Positions 42,083 to 55,800 of a stretch of DNA of 64,000 nt are shown here, one piece after another. Source of the DNA: Closterium sp. NIES-65 (taxonomy: Eukaryota > Streptophyta > Zygnematophyceae > Desmidiales > Closteriaceae). The position numbers and the translations under genes are program-made. The stretch is taken from the NCBI GenBank assembly GCA_948144175.1, contig CANXME010000553.1, positions 620,001 to 684,000 on the forward strand, in the 5' to 3' direction. Each line of letters opens with the position of its first letter. Positions within the stretch are counted from its first letter, which is position 1. Under the pieces are notes generated by a model. The model saw only the letters and a program-made list of their open reading frames with translations. It was not told the origin of the DNA and searched no databases.

Positions 42083-42116
42083 GGAAATATTCATCAAGGA
42101 GACTCTTTGCCCCTAT

Positions 42117-42627
42117 CGACGTGGGCCCAGTCGACTTTGATTGGCTCTGATCGGATTGGTTCGGGTCGGATCGGATTGCTTGTGATCGTTTTTCTCGCGC
42201 TGCCTGATCAGAGATGATTTTCCTCGAATTTTTTGCGCTCTTGCATGAAGTATGTCGGCCCATTATCTGGTAGTTGCATCCCAACTTTGGCGATACGGAC
42301 GAATCTCAGTATCGTGGTAATGTCGCCAACATCATGTCCCAACACACAGTTCTCGCCGATCTGGGCGTTTTCGCAAGGATTTTCGAGACCTCATGGCGAG
42401 GCGTGTTACATTTCGCGTACATCGCCCAGGTCGCCGATTACTGATTGGGGCTGATTGTGTCTGATCGGGTCTGATCGGGCTGTTTGAGGCGGTTGATTGA
42501 GTTGGCGCGATCAGCTGATCGCGATCAGCTGATTGCCCCTGATTGCCTGAAATCTGCTTCCTGCCTTCCTCGAAGTTTTAGATCGCCTCTGATCGCGCGC
42601 CGATCAAAGTCGTTTGGGCCCACGTCC
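42117..42627. mobile_element. Candidate inverted-repeat transposon with GATC-rich interior
   Basis: Ends GACGTGGGCCCAGTCGACTT and, inverted, GACGTGGGCCCAAACGACTT pair with two mismatches. The interior is full of GATCGG/CTGATCG repeats and holds a perfect 24-bp palindrome at 42510-42533 (ATCAGCTGATCG and its mirror). No ORF. The target duplication is unclear. Confidence 0.45.
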
Positions 42628-44023
42628 TAAGCCGTAATCTCTTTTCAGGTCATTTGGGTGTACCGTGTACCGTCCTAGAGACCCAAAGTTTGACCCCCAG
42701 GAAGGGCAAATGCACTGGGGCCGTAGTTGGGCTCCCTCCAGAGGGTGGGTCACCAACGACTCACGACGAGTATTGCGGGCAGGAATGGCCCAAATGTCAG
42801 AAGGGACCTCGTAAGTTCCGGGTAAACGCTAGTGCTGATTGCATCACCAGGTCGAGATGATGCCACCACGTGAGGGCATCAGAACTATCGTAGATATGAT
42901 TACCTCCTTGCATGACATTTCGCTTCCCAGATAGTTGGAGCGGTCAACTTCTTCGGCTATGAGGTTTAATAAGGGAGAGAGCAAGCACTGGTGGTGAAGC
43001 AAGTACCCAGTGGAAACAAGCCCTCGGTCTTACGCAGTCTAAGAATTGGAAGTGGCCCAAGCCCACTGAGTGACTCGCTTGTCGGCTGAGATATATTCGG
43101 CGAGAGGAGCAGCCTCATCAGGGCAGTTGGATGTTTTGTGCTAGGGCACTGGCCACCATCCCCGCCTGACACCATCCCCCGCCCGAACCTTCGGCCCGGC
43201 AGTGACGAGGAGGGATAGCAATCCAGCAACCAGATACATGTAAATTCTTCCCCCTAAAACTTTACATTACCTTCGTAAATTCTTGACGAACAACCTGGTC
43301 CGTCCGTCGCTGGCCAACACTCCAGAAATTAGGGTTTCGGGTGAGTGTTTCGCTTAGGGATTGTTTTCGACATAGACTTCGAAGGGGTTCGGTGACTCCT
43401 TTTGCCTCTCAGATAAATTTAGTGCGGGACTTTCTGAGCTGCAAAACCGGGTCTGAACAAACTGTAAATGATTACAACGCGTCTCAAGTGAATACACCCT
43501 GTTTCGCGCTAGCAGAGCATCTGGTTGCAGAACATGCACTGGTTGTAGAACGTCACCACGTTTGAAATGGTCTTATCACCGACGGTACAAGCACATTCAC
43601 AAGAAAGCGGTTAGCTAGGATGCTGCATGGTAAAGAACATTAAACAAGCTTTTCAAAGCGGTTGAAAAGGGTATACAGCGATAAAGAAAAATTTTGCCCC
43701 CAGTACCACTCCGTCAGCTGGTGCGGCTTTGCCCGCAGGTTTCAGCCATACGGTTTATGGCACCTGACCGCACTGTAGCAGCGAATCGCGCAAGGTGAGA
43801 GGGTCGAGAAACAGGGTGTACCGGCTAAGTTCAGCTTTTTTCTACGGGCTCCTCCCTCCCACCACCACCCTTATGGACAACGCTCTCCACCGACTCTTTA
43901 GGGACCAGCCTCAAGTCGTCCAGTCACCTCAAATTTCTGCGCCGCACCTGTTGCAGTTTTCCACAGCTAGCTACGTACAGCTTTATGGAGAGCAAGGTCT
44001 CTTGCTCCTCCAGCTCTTCCTCA
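42628..44023. other. No gene recognised
   Basis: Mixed-composition sequence with only short frames. From about 43850 it begins to resemble 59390 onward, the start of the segmental duplication that carries the MYB-like genes. Confidence 0.5.
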
Positions 44024-44179
44024 CGGCGTATTCCTAGCTTCGTGTCATCCCGCGTTGGTGTCATCCGAAATTGTGGGAGCCAATCGGGAAACCCGCGTTT
44101 TGAGCTTTGAATTTTCCTATTCGATCCCAGAATTTCGGATGACACAAAGCTTGGATGACACGAAGCTAGGAATACGCCC
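44024..44179. mobile_element. 156-bp miniature inverted-repeat transposon, family 1
   Basis: Terminal inverted repeats GGCGTATTCCTAGCTTCGTG and continuing (26 bp), target duplication TCA (44021-44023 and 44180-44182). The first bases match the element at 28784 (GGCGTAT), and both have a T-S-A duplication, so they share a target and ends although their interiors differ. Confidence 0.85.
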
Positions 44180-44182
44180 TCA

Positions 44183-45126
44183 GTATCTTTGCCTACTTTG
44201 TGCATGGACGGTGATGAGTTGACCTAGTAACCCATACGTGGTTAAATAAGCTGGCGATTATTTTATACGCTAGGTGCGTCACCTCCAAATTACGCCGCAG
44301 CAGCATCATGCCAGAGACAACCTGAAGAGGCCATTTGTTCGTTCAACGTCAGCAACTGGCATCACACAATGCACAAATCATTACATTCAATTGCTAGTCT
44401 GGATCGTTGGAACTCATTGCGTAAGTACATATCAATCGCGATCGGCATCGCGATTCCACCGCGGAACCCAACATATGAGTTCGAACGGTCCAAATAGTGC
44501 CATAGGAGTTTCCAGGCTGTACAAAACTGTGTGGCTGTAAGTAATCCGTTGCGGACTGCGCCAGTTTTATCGGTACTACAGTAATAGTACTCTAGGGTAT
44601 GGGGGTTGCGGACGGAGACGTGCAATACGGAAACATTCGGAAGATGGTAGCAAGCGCATCACTCTGCCAACCATGCGCCGCGCTTAGGCTTTTTCCTGAG
44701 CATCTTCTGCTCTCTCAGGTCCTCGAGCCGGAAATTCTCGGCCGCCACATCAGGAAAACATATCCTCGCCCGCCTCTGTCGCCTCGCCGCCCTTACGCGG
44801 TATTCCGTCACCCACTCCCCCATTCGCAGGTCGCAGGGGTGATCCTAGTGGGTACTGTGAGCACGATCTCCCGCTCCCACACGAAACTGTCTTGCATTTA
44901 TTTGGGCTTATTCTTCATATCAAAGCTCCACCCTCCTGCATCAGTATTATTCTTACCCACCTCACCTCGTTCACTCTCGCGTGGCTGCACGGGCCGGACT
45001 GAACTGCACTCGCGATCGCACATATCTCGAGCGTGATACTCCCTTTCCCTCCACCTCCGCGAAATCCGAATCGCGTCGAAAGCGAGGCGCGTTCCCTCCA
45101 CTTTCGAGAAACTTTTTTACGCAGCG
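44183..45126. promoter_or_regulatory. Upstream region of the first MYB-like gene
   Basis: Contains blocks shared with the upstream region of the second MYB-like gene: AATCGCGATC..CCGCGGAACCCAACAT (44430-44473, compare 59768-59809) and GGAGACGTGCAATACGGAAA (44614, compare 59928). Shared blocks may be regulatory or just duplicated sequence. Confidence 0.4.
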
Positions 45127-48454
<3,328 letters not shown>

Positions 48455-48823
48455 GCCAGCATGACATCGATAAGGGGTTAACCCTGAGTATTTGCTAATC
48501 TTCTCTGGTTGAGAGATCAATGTGCCTACGCTAGGAGAGTTTTTTTTTCGTTGGCATATTTTTGTAACCGTTGTTCTGCTTAGGATAGCGAGGTTACCAA
48601 TGAGGTGTACGCTGTAATTTCTGGGAAAAAAAGCCCACCTACAATTGAAGCCCTTGTGTAACTCAGGGCGACATCAGCGCTTCGTTTACAGTTGATACTG
48701 TGCCGTTACTCTCGTTGCGTCATGGTTAAAAACTGCTTCTCACGGGTCTGGATATTTTTGTACCACGACGGATGAACTGCACCAGTGTGATGGATGAACG
48801 CACCGACTTCGCCCTTACCGCAA
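48455..48823. other. 3' flank of MYB-like gene 1, no gene seen
   Basis: AT-rich sequence after the stop codon, probably 3' UTR; no ORF of note and no definite polyadenylation signal. Confidence 0.4.
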
Positions 48824-49292
48824 TACCCCGGATAGAAGCGTCCCTGGGGGTATAAAAAAACACTGTTTTTTAAGGGGTGCGCTTATAATCAAGGAATTTT
48901 ATACACGCCGACGCTTATAAAATGAAAAAAAATAATTTCTAATTGTTTTTCACCACTGTAGATCTTGTTCTGCGTATTGTAATCGAGTCGAGAACATATA
49001 GGGTCGCGAATCTGATTCTCGCGCAGCTTGGCAGGGAGTGATTCCCTACCAGCTCATACTGACAGAATAACAACACATGCTGACTAGATGCGCAAAAACT
49101 GAGATCGGAGTGTGGGAAATCGACATTGTAGTTCGTTTCCGCAATAATGTGAAATGCGTTTCTGTATTTCGACATATTTTTTTGGGGGTGGGCTTATAAT
49201 CGAGGACCGGATACTCGAGGACCGGATATAAGCACCGTCATCCTTTTATAAGCGCCGGCGCTTATCCGAGGCATGCACTTCTATCCGGGGTA
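48824..49292. mobile_element. Miniature inverted-repeat transposon flanked by TA
   Basis: Ends CCCCGGATAGAAG are inverted at 48826 and 49290 and bordered by TA on both sides, as for Tc1/mariner-type elements. The interior has inverted CTTATAATC(A/G)AGGA motifs and an 18-bp palindrome ATAAGCGCCGGCGCTTAT near 49251. No transposase. Confidence 0.65.
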
Positions 49293-49358
49293 TGACCAGG
49301 GCTGACGTTTCAAATTAGGCCTCCCTGAATCCGGGAAAAAAATTCCCCCTGTATTATG

Positions 49359-50904
49359 TGACAAAGTTTGAAGAAAGAAAGAGGATTGAACTAGCAAGAA
49401 TGAGGATACAAATAGCAAACCCTAGAAGGGTTGTACTCGCTATAGAGCACCCCACTACAGGCTAGAACAATAAGATAATATTCTGACACACCCCCATAGC
49501 CAAAGTCGGGTGTAATCAGCAGAGCAGACAAAGCAAAAACAAGCTCAGGGTGGATCACAATGTCACCACACATTCTGAGCACAAGTTCAAGAAGAAATAG
49601 TTTAGAGTGTACAATTATAAGCAAAGCTAGTGGTAGTCACAACGGGCAAGTGAGGAGGAGGAGGGAGAGTGAGGGGAGAGGAGACAGGAGGCGACGGCTG
49701 AAGCTGCAGACACACGGGCAACAGGAGGCAGACTGGCACAGCGGCTACCGGACAGCGCCCGGACTACAGGAGTAACAGGCCCCGCGGCTCAAATAGCGGC
49801 GGACGGGCAACGGACCCACGGGCGGCTGGCACAGCTGGCTACGACTGGGCTACCGGGACAGCGCCCCGGACTACAGGTGCTGCTGACGACAAACTGGCAA
49901 CCTCCGCTCATCCTCCCACACACAGTCCCACCCCCCTGATACACACCCACTGCTACACCACTAGCTCTACTCCCACGCACCCCCCTGAAACCCTAAACCC
50001 AGTCTCCCACACAACCACCCCCCTCAGCGACAGCTGCAGCAGTGGGAGACGAAGGAGGAGGAGGAGAAAGGGAGGAAGGCACACCGACCACCCCCATACC
50101 CGCCACCCCACAGCTCGCCCCATACAGGCGACGGGAAATGGGAGGGAGGGGGGGGGGGGGGGGGTGTGGAGGAAAGGGCCCACCACGGACCTGATTGGAG
50201 GGCGGAGCCGCGACAAGGGGCGGGGCCGCAACGAGTGGCGGGGCCGCGACGGTCAGGGCGGGGCCGCGACAGGTAGGGCGGGGCCGCTTCGAGGGGCGGG
50301 GCCGCGACACAGGGCGGGGCCGCGACGTAGGGCGGGGCCGCGACGAGGGGCGGGGCCGCGACGAGGGGCGGGGCCGCGACGGTCGGGCAGGGCCGCAACG
50401 TAGGGCGGGGCCGCGACGGTCGGGCAGGGCCGCTTCGAGGGGCGGGGCCGCGACACAGGGCGGGGCCGCGACGAGGGGCAGGGCCGCGACGTAGGGTGGG
50501 GCCGCGACGGTCGGGCAGGGCCGCGACGTAGGGCGGGGCCGCGGCGTAGAGCAGACGCTCGCCGCGCGCCCCGGGGCGCACAGCGGGCAAAGAACCGCCG
50601 CGCGCCCCGGGGCGCACGGCGGGCAGAAAACCGCCGCGCGCCTCGGGGCGCACGGCGGGAAGGAAAACCGCCGCGCGCCTCGGGGCGCACGGCGGGAAGG
50701 AAAGGTAGCAGCGGAAGCGAGGTGGAAACCCACCCACAGGATCGATCCAAGGGGATCGACCTGCTCTGATACCATGACAAAGTTTGAAGAAAGAAAGAGG
50801 ATTGACCTAGCAAGAATGAGGATACAAATAGCAAACCCTAGAAGGGTTGTACTCGCTATAGAGCACCCCACTACAGGCTAGAACAATAAGATAATATTCT
50901 GACA
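49359..50904 (-). mobile_element. Non-autonomous short-LTR retrotransposon, second copy
   Basis: 130-bp LTRs 49359-49488 and 50775-50904 (TGACAAAG...TTCTGACA), target duplication TTATG (49354-49358 and 50905-50909). The minus-strand primer-binding site TGGTATCAGAGCAGG is next to the right LTR. The interior, like that of 30429-31969, lacks coding domains; it carries a long run of GGGGCGGGGCCGCGAC-type units (50195-50545) and CGCGCGCC..GGGGCGCACGGCGGG repeats. Confidence 0.9.
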
Positions 50905-50909
50905 TTATG

Positions 50910-51701
50910 GGTGCACATTTTTCAGAAAAACATCACCCTGATTGCTCAGCGTTGGGAAGTTTTATAGTCTGATTGCTCAGGGTTGAGAAGTCAGGATCAG
51001 AGTTAGTAACGCGCTGTGCATTATCGAAATTTGGTATGGTTCGGATATTTAGATCTTGCGTGGATTTGATGACCAATCAAATTGGACGACCGTTCGTTCT
51101 TCAGATTTCTGGTTGCGCACTGTATCTGACTGGTGATTTGGACCCGAATTGACTGGTCACATCACAGCACCAGCGTCAAACTGTAGCAAATTCGCGTTGA
51201 CAAAGTGCATTCGCGCCGTACCGTACAGAGCAACAGATTCGCCCAATCACAGAGAAATGGCCCTGGCACAACAGCCGCTGTCAGAGCACAACCATTTCGA
51301 CCAATCACAGCAACATATATATGGCATTGCAGATTCGGCCGATCTCGATGGTGGGTGGGTGTATTAAGAAGAAATTTCCGAGAAGTTTCGTTTCGATAAA
51401 GTGGTGGATGGGGGATTCCGCACATGGGGGGTGCTGCGATGCGATCAATCCGAAGGCGAGGTTATCGAGAGAAAATTTCAGAGAAACTTCGTCCCAATAC
51501 CCTCGCATTCAGGGTCCACGGAACGCATACCCTGCATAGACAGAGTCCGCAAGTACACTACTCTGAGCCTAGTTACAAGAATTCAGAGTCCGTTAAGTAG
51601 CTTGTCTGATTGGATCAGAGTTCACAAAATACAAAACCTGTGTTTACAGGGACCACCAAGTCAGAAGCCTGTAATCACCCTGAAATCAGGGTAATTAACA
51701 T
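50910..51701. other. No gene recognised
   Basis: Single-copy-looking AT-balanced sequence between two LTR elements. Small frames only (72-97 codons), none with a recognisable motif. Confidence 0.5.
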
Positions 51702-51929
51702 GATATTGTCAAACATTATATATGTTATGCTTGTGTAGGCTACAGTGGGTTAGCCTATAGGGGGTACACAATTCTAGGGTTTCCTACTTGTACCCATTTT
51801 CACTGCTAGTTCATTCATTTCCTGTTCGCTTATTCTCACATGGTATAGAGCGGGTCCTTTTACGGACCGTTTTTTTTTGGGCCCACCGAAGCGCCCCCCG
51901 AGGCGCGATCTTTTTTTTAGCGACCCCTC

Positions 51930-52760
51930 GGGTCGCCATTTCCCCTGCGGCCCCGCCGCCTTCACTGACGCGGCCCCGCCGCCCTCTCTGTCGCGGCCCC
52001 GCCGCCTGCTCTCACGCGGCCCCGCCCCGGCTCCTTCGCGGCCCCGCCGCCTGCTCTCGCGCGGCCCCGCCCCGGCTTCTACGCGGCCCCGCCCCGGCTT
52101 TCACGCGGCCCCGCCCCGGCTCCTTCGCGGCCCCGCCGCCTGCTCTCGCGCGGCCCCGCCCCGGCTTCTACGCGGCCCCGCCCCGGCTTTCACGCGGCCC
52201 CGCCGACGGCTCTGTCGCGGCCCCGCCCAGGCCCTTACGCGGCCCCGCCGCCTGCCCCCGTCGCGGCCCGGTCACCTCCTGACGGCCCCGCCGTCCCTTC
52301 GTGACGGCCCCGCCGTCCCTTCCTGACGGCCCCGCCGTCCCCTCCTGACGGCTCCTGCCGTCCCCTTCTACCGGCCCCGCAACTGCACCTGCTGGCCCCG
52401 CCGCTGCACCTACCGGCCCCCCACCACCCACCCCCCCTTTTCCCGTCGCCTGTCGAGGCGACCTGAGGGGGCCGCTTGCGGTGGGGTGGCAGGTGTGTGG
52501 CCTCCCCTGCTTCTCCTCCTCCTTCATCTCCCACTGCAGCAGCCGAGCCGCCCCACAGCCGAGCCGCCCTGCCGCCGAGCCGCCGGGTCGCTGAGCTGCT
52601 GAGCTGCAGTTGCTGCCGAGCCGCCCTGCCGCCGAGCCGCCGAGTCACCGAGCTACTGAGCTGCAGTTGCTGCTGAGCCGCCTTGCCGCCGAGCCGCCCG
52701 AGTCGCCCGAGCCGCCGAGCCGCCGAGCTGCCGAGCCGCTGAGTCGCCGAACCTACTCTT
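51930..52760 (+). repeat. GC-rich leader repeats of the Copia element
   Basis: Tandem GCGGCCCCGCCGCCTGCTCT / CGCGGCCCCGCCCCGGCTTC units (51930-52330) and then GCCGAGCCGCC units (52540-52750). Only repetitive open frames. Confidence 0.8.
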
Positions 52761-52881
52761 CCCACCGCTGGTGAGCTCTTGCCCTGCTAGCACGCTGCGC
52801 GTCGCCTGCTTGCCTGCCTGCCTGCCTTTTGGCTTGCCTGGCTGCCTGCCTCCCTGCTGCTAGTCCTGCTCCTGCTTCTAC

Positions 52882-55800
52882 TTGCGGAGCCAAATGCAGC
52901 CCCAGCGACGCCGGCGTGAGTCCCTCACGCCGCAGCAGCTGCGTGAGTGGTACGCTGGTTGGGGCTGTAGGGGTGGCGACGCTACTCCTACTACCACTCC
53001 TGCTGCTTCTACTCGTGGTGGCGGCCAGATGCAGCTCCCGCGACCCTCTCGCGTGTCTCTCACGCCTCGCCAGCTTCGTGAGTGGTACGCTCAGAGTGGA
53101 GGGTCTCTCAGTGCTGTTCGCTGCTCTTACGTGATTCGCACTGGTACTCGGACTGGTCAGCCTTGTGGGACACGTAGTCATACACCGTCCCGCTGCTTCG
53201 CCCGTCTGAGCGACGCCTGGCGTACCGTGTTTGGCGACGAGGCTGAGCTTCCCGACTGGGTGGAGTTGCTTAGGCAGAGGGTAGATATATATGCTCTTGA
53301 CTATGATGCTATTCTCACTGCCATGTATGCATTGCCTACTAGTGCTGACCGTGCAGGTCACCTGTGCGTCCCGCCTGACCCAGGTATAGGACCTGCTGCT
53401 CTAGCTACTGGTGAGGCTGCTGCTCTGGGTGCTAGTGAGTCTCCTGCTCCAGGTACAGGTACGGCTGCTGCTCTAGGTGCTCGTGAGTCTGCTTCCTCAG
53501 GTGCGGGTGAGGCTGCGCTCTCAGGTACCGCGTTGGCTTCGGCCTCCCTCACCTTTACACTTGACTCTGGGGCTTCTCGCTCCTTCTTTCGGGACCGCAC
53601 CACACTCACGCCGCTTGGTCGGCCGGTTGCAGTCTCCCTGGCTGACCCCTCTGGGGGTCCTGTCCTCGCTCACTTCTCCACTGTCCTCCCGTGTCCGGCT
53701 GCCCCCTCGGGCACCCTGTCTGGCCTGTACCTCCCCTCGTTCTCGACGAACTTGGTGAGTGGTGCAGACCTACAGGATGCGGGGGTTCACCAGTTCACTC
53801 CTGCGAGTCAGCGGGTGACCCACTGCACGGACGCACGCACAGGCCGGCACCTGGCCACGTTCTCGCGTCGGCCGGGGTCGAGCCTCTACACCCTGACCAC
53901 TGAGTCTCCTCCTGTCCCCGCGTCCGGTCAGGTAGCAGCGTCGGGTCAGGTGTTTGCTGCTGCGTCCAGGTCTGGTCCTGAGTCTGCCCCCTGTACTTGT
54001 CGCCTCCTGTCTCACGAGACTCTCCTGTGGCACCACCGTCTTGGCCACCCCTCCTTGCCCCGTCTTCGGAGCATGGCTTCCCGTGTCCTTGTCTCTGGTC
54101 TTCCCCAGTCTCTCCCTCCTCTCCCCTCGGGGCCAGGACCTTCCTGTGTCCCCTGTGTCGAGGGTCGCCTCCGGGCTACTCCTCACTCCTCCCACTTCCC
54201 CCCGACAGAGGCTCCCCTGCAGACGCTTCACATGGATGTGTGGGGCCCAGCCCCCGTCCGTGGGCAGGATTACGAGCGCTACTTCCTGTTGGTGGTTGAC
54301 GACTACTCGCGTTACACCACAGTCCTCCCCTTGCGCAGCAAGGGTGAGGTCACTGAGGTGCTGATCGACTGGATCCGCGAGGCTCGTCTCCGGCTCATGA
54401 AGAGCTTCGGCTCGGACTTTCCTGTTCTGCGTCTGCACTCGGACAGAGGCGGAGAGTTCTCCTCTGGCCTTCTGCGTGCCTACTGTCGTGCGCGAGGCAT
54501 CCGCCAGTCCTTCACGCTTCCGGACTCACCACAGCAAAATGGGATTGCTGAGCGCCGCATTGGCATGGTCATGGATGTCGCTCGTACGTCCATGATGCAT
54601 GCGGCTGCCCCCCATTTTCTGTGGCCGTTTGCGGTGAGGTACGCGGCGCATCAGCTCAACCTTCACCCCCGGGTCTCTCGGCCTGCGATGTCCCCAGCCT
54701 TGCTGTGGACAGGGAAGGTTGGCGATGCGTCTGTGTTCCGTGTCTGGGGATCTCGGGCGTTTGTCCGCGACTTGTCTGCGGACAAGCTGTCCCCTCGTGC
54801 TGCTCCCTGTGTCTTCCTTGGCTTCCACACTGACGCGCCAGGGTGGCAGTTTTACCACCCCTCCTCTCGTCGTGTTCTGTCCTCCCAGGACGTCACGTTC
54901 GACGAGTCAGTCCCCTTCTACCGTCTCTTCCCCTACCGCACTCCTTCCCTCCCCCCTCCCCCGGACTTCCTTGTACCGGTTCCCCCCCCGGTAGACCCCC
55001 TCCCCCCTCAGGTTCCTGCCCCCTCAGGTGTGTCCCAGGTAGACGCCGTTGACCCGGTCGAGGTTACAGGTGACTCTGGTGCTGCTGCGGGTGCTGAGCC
55101 TGGGGGTGCTGACTCTGGGGGTGCTGTGCGCGGGGGTGCTGAGCCTGGGGGTGCTACTGCTGGGGGTACTGGGCCTGCGGGTGCTACTGCGGAGAGTGCG
55201 CAGCCTGGGGGTGCTGAGCAGGGGGGTGCTGTGCCTGGAGGTGATGGGTCTGGGGGTGCTGGGTCGGGAGCTGCTGAGCCTGGGGGTGCTGCGTCTGGAG
55301 CTGCTGAGCCTGGGGTTTCTCCTGCTGCTGCGTCTCGCCGGGAGCCCCTCTCTCCACAGGAGCTGCGCGAGTGGTTCGCTCGCCGCTGGAGGCGTGCTGC
55401 TGAGTCTGGAGGTGCTGCTGGAGCTGGAGCTGGAGCTTCTTCGACCGTCGAGGGTGCGGGTGCTGCCGGTCCCGGAGCTACTGGACCTGCGGGTCCTCCT
55501 GGAGCTGGAGCTGCTGAGGGCGTTGGTGCTGAGCCTGCTGCTGTTGGTCCTGCCGCTGGAGGTGTGGGTGGCGCTGGTGCTGTCTCTGAGGGCGCTGGTG
55601 CTGTCCCTGCTGCGTCTGGAGCTGCTGAGCATGGGGTTTCTCCTGCTGCTGCGTCTCGCCGGGAGCCCCTCTCTCCACAGGAGCTGCGCGAGTGGTACGC
55701 TCGCCGCTGGAGGCGTGCTGCTGAGTCTGGAGGTGCTGCTGGAGCTGGAGCTGGAGCTTCTTCGACCGTCGAGGGTGCGGGTGCTGCCGGTCCCGGAGCT

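Larger units (their letters stand above)
30375..42087 (+). mobile_element. Ty3/gypsy chromovirus-like retrotransposon, decayed, with nested insertions
   Basis: Target duplication GGAAA (30375-30379 and 42083-42087). The 5' LTR is 30380-32267, interrupted by a 1.5-kb element; the 3' LTR is 41741-42082. Without the insert both are 342 bp and run TGTAAGG...TAACA. A primer-binding site follows the 5' LTR (TTGGTATTCATAGCC), and a purine run AAGGAGGGGGATAG precedes the 3' LTR. Coding order gag, protease, reverse transcriptase, RNase H, integrase, chromodomain-like tail is Ty3/gypsy. Stops and frame shifts throughout mean it cannot act on its own. Confidence 0.92.

Noticed and set aside
44599..45036. 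145-codon ORF upstream of the first MYB-like gene
   Set aside because: Not preserved in the duplicated region near 59930 and no recognisable motif; upstream non-coding sequence is more likely.
50920..51700. Possible inverted-repeat element with ACCCTGATT ends
   Set aside because: Arms are short and imperfect and no target duplication was found.
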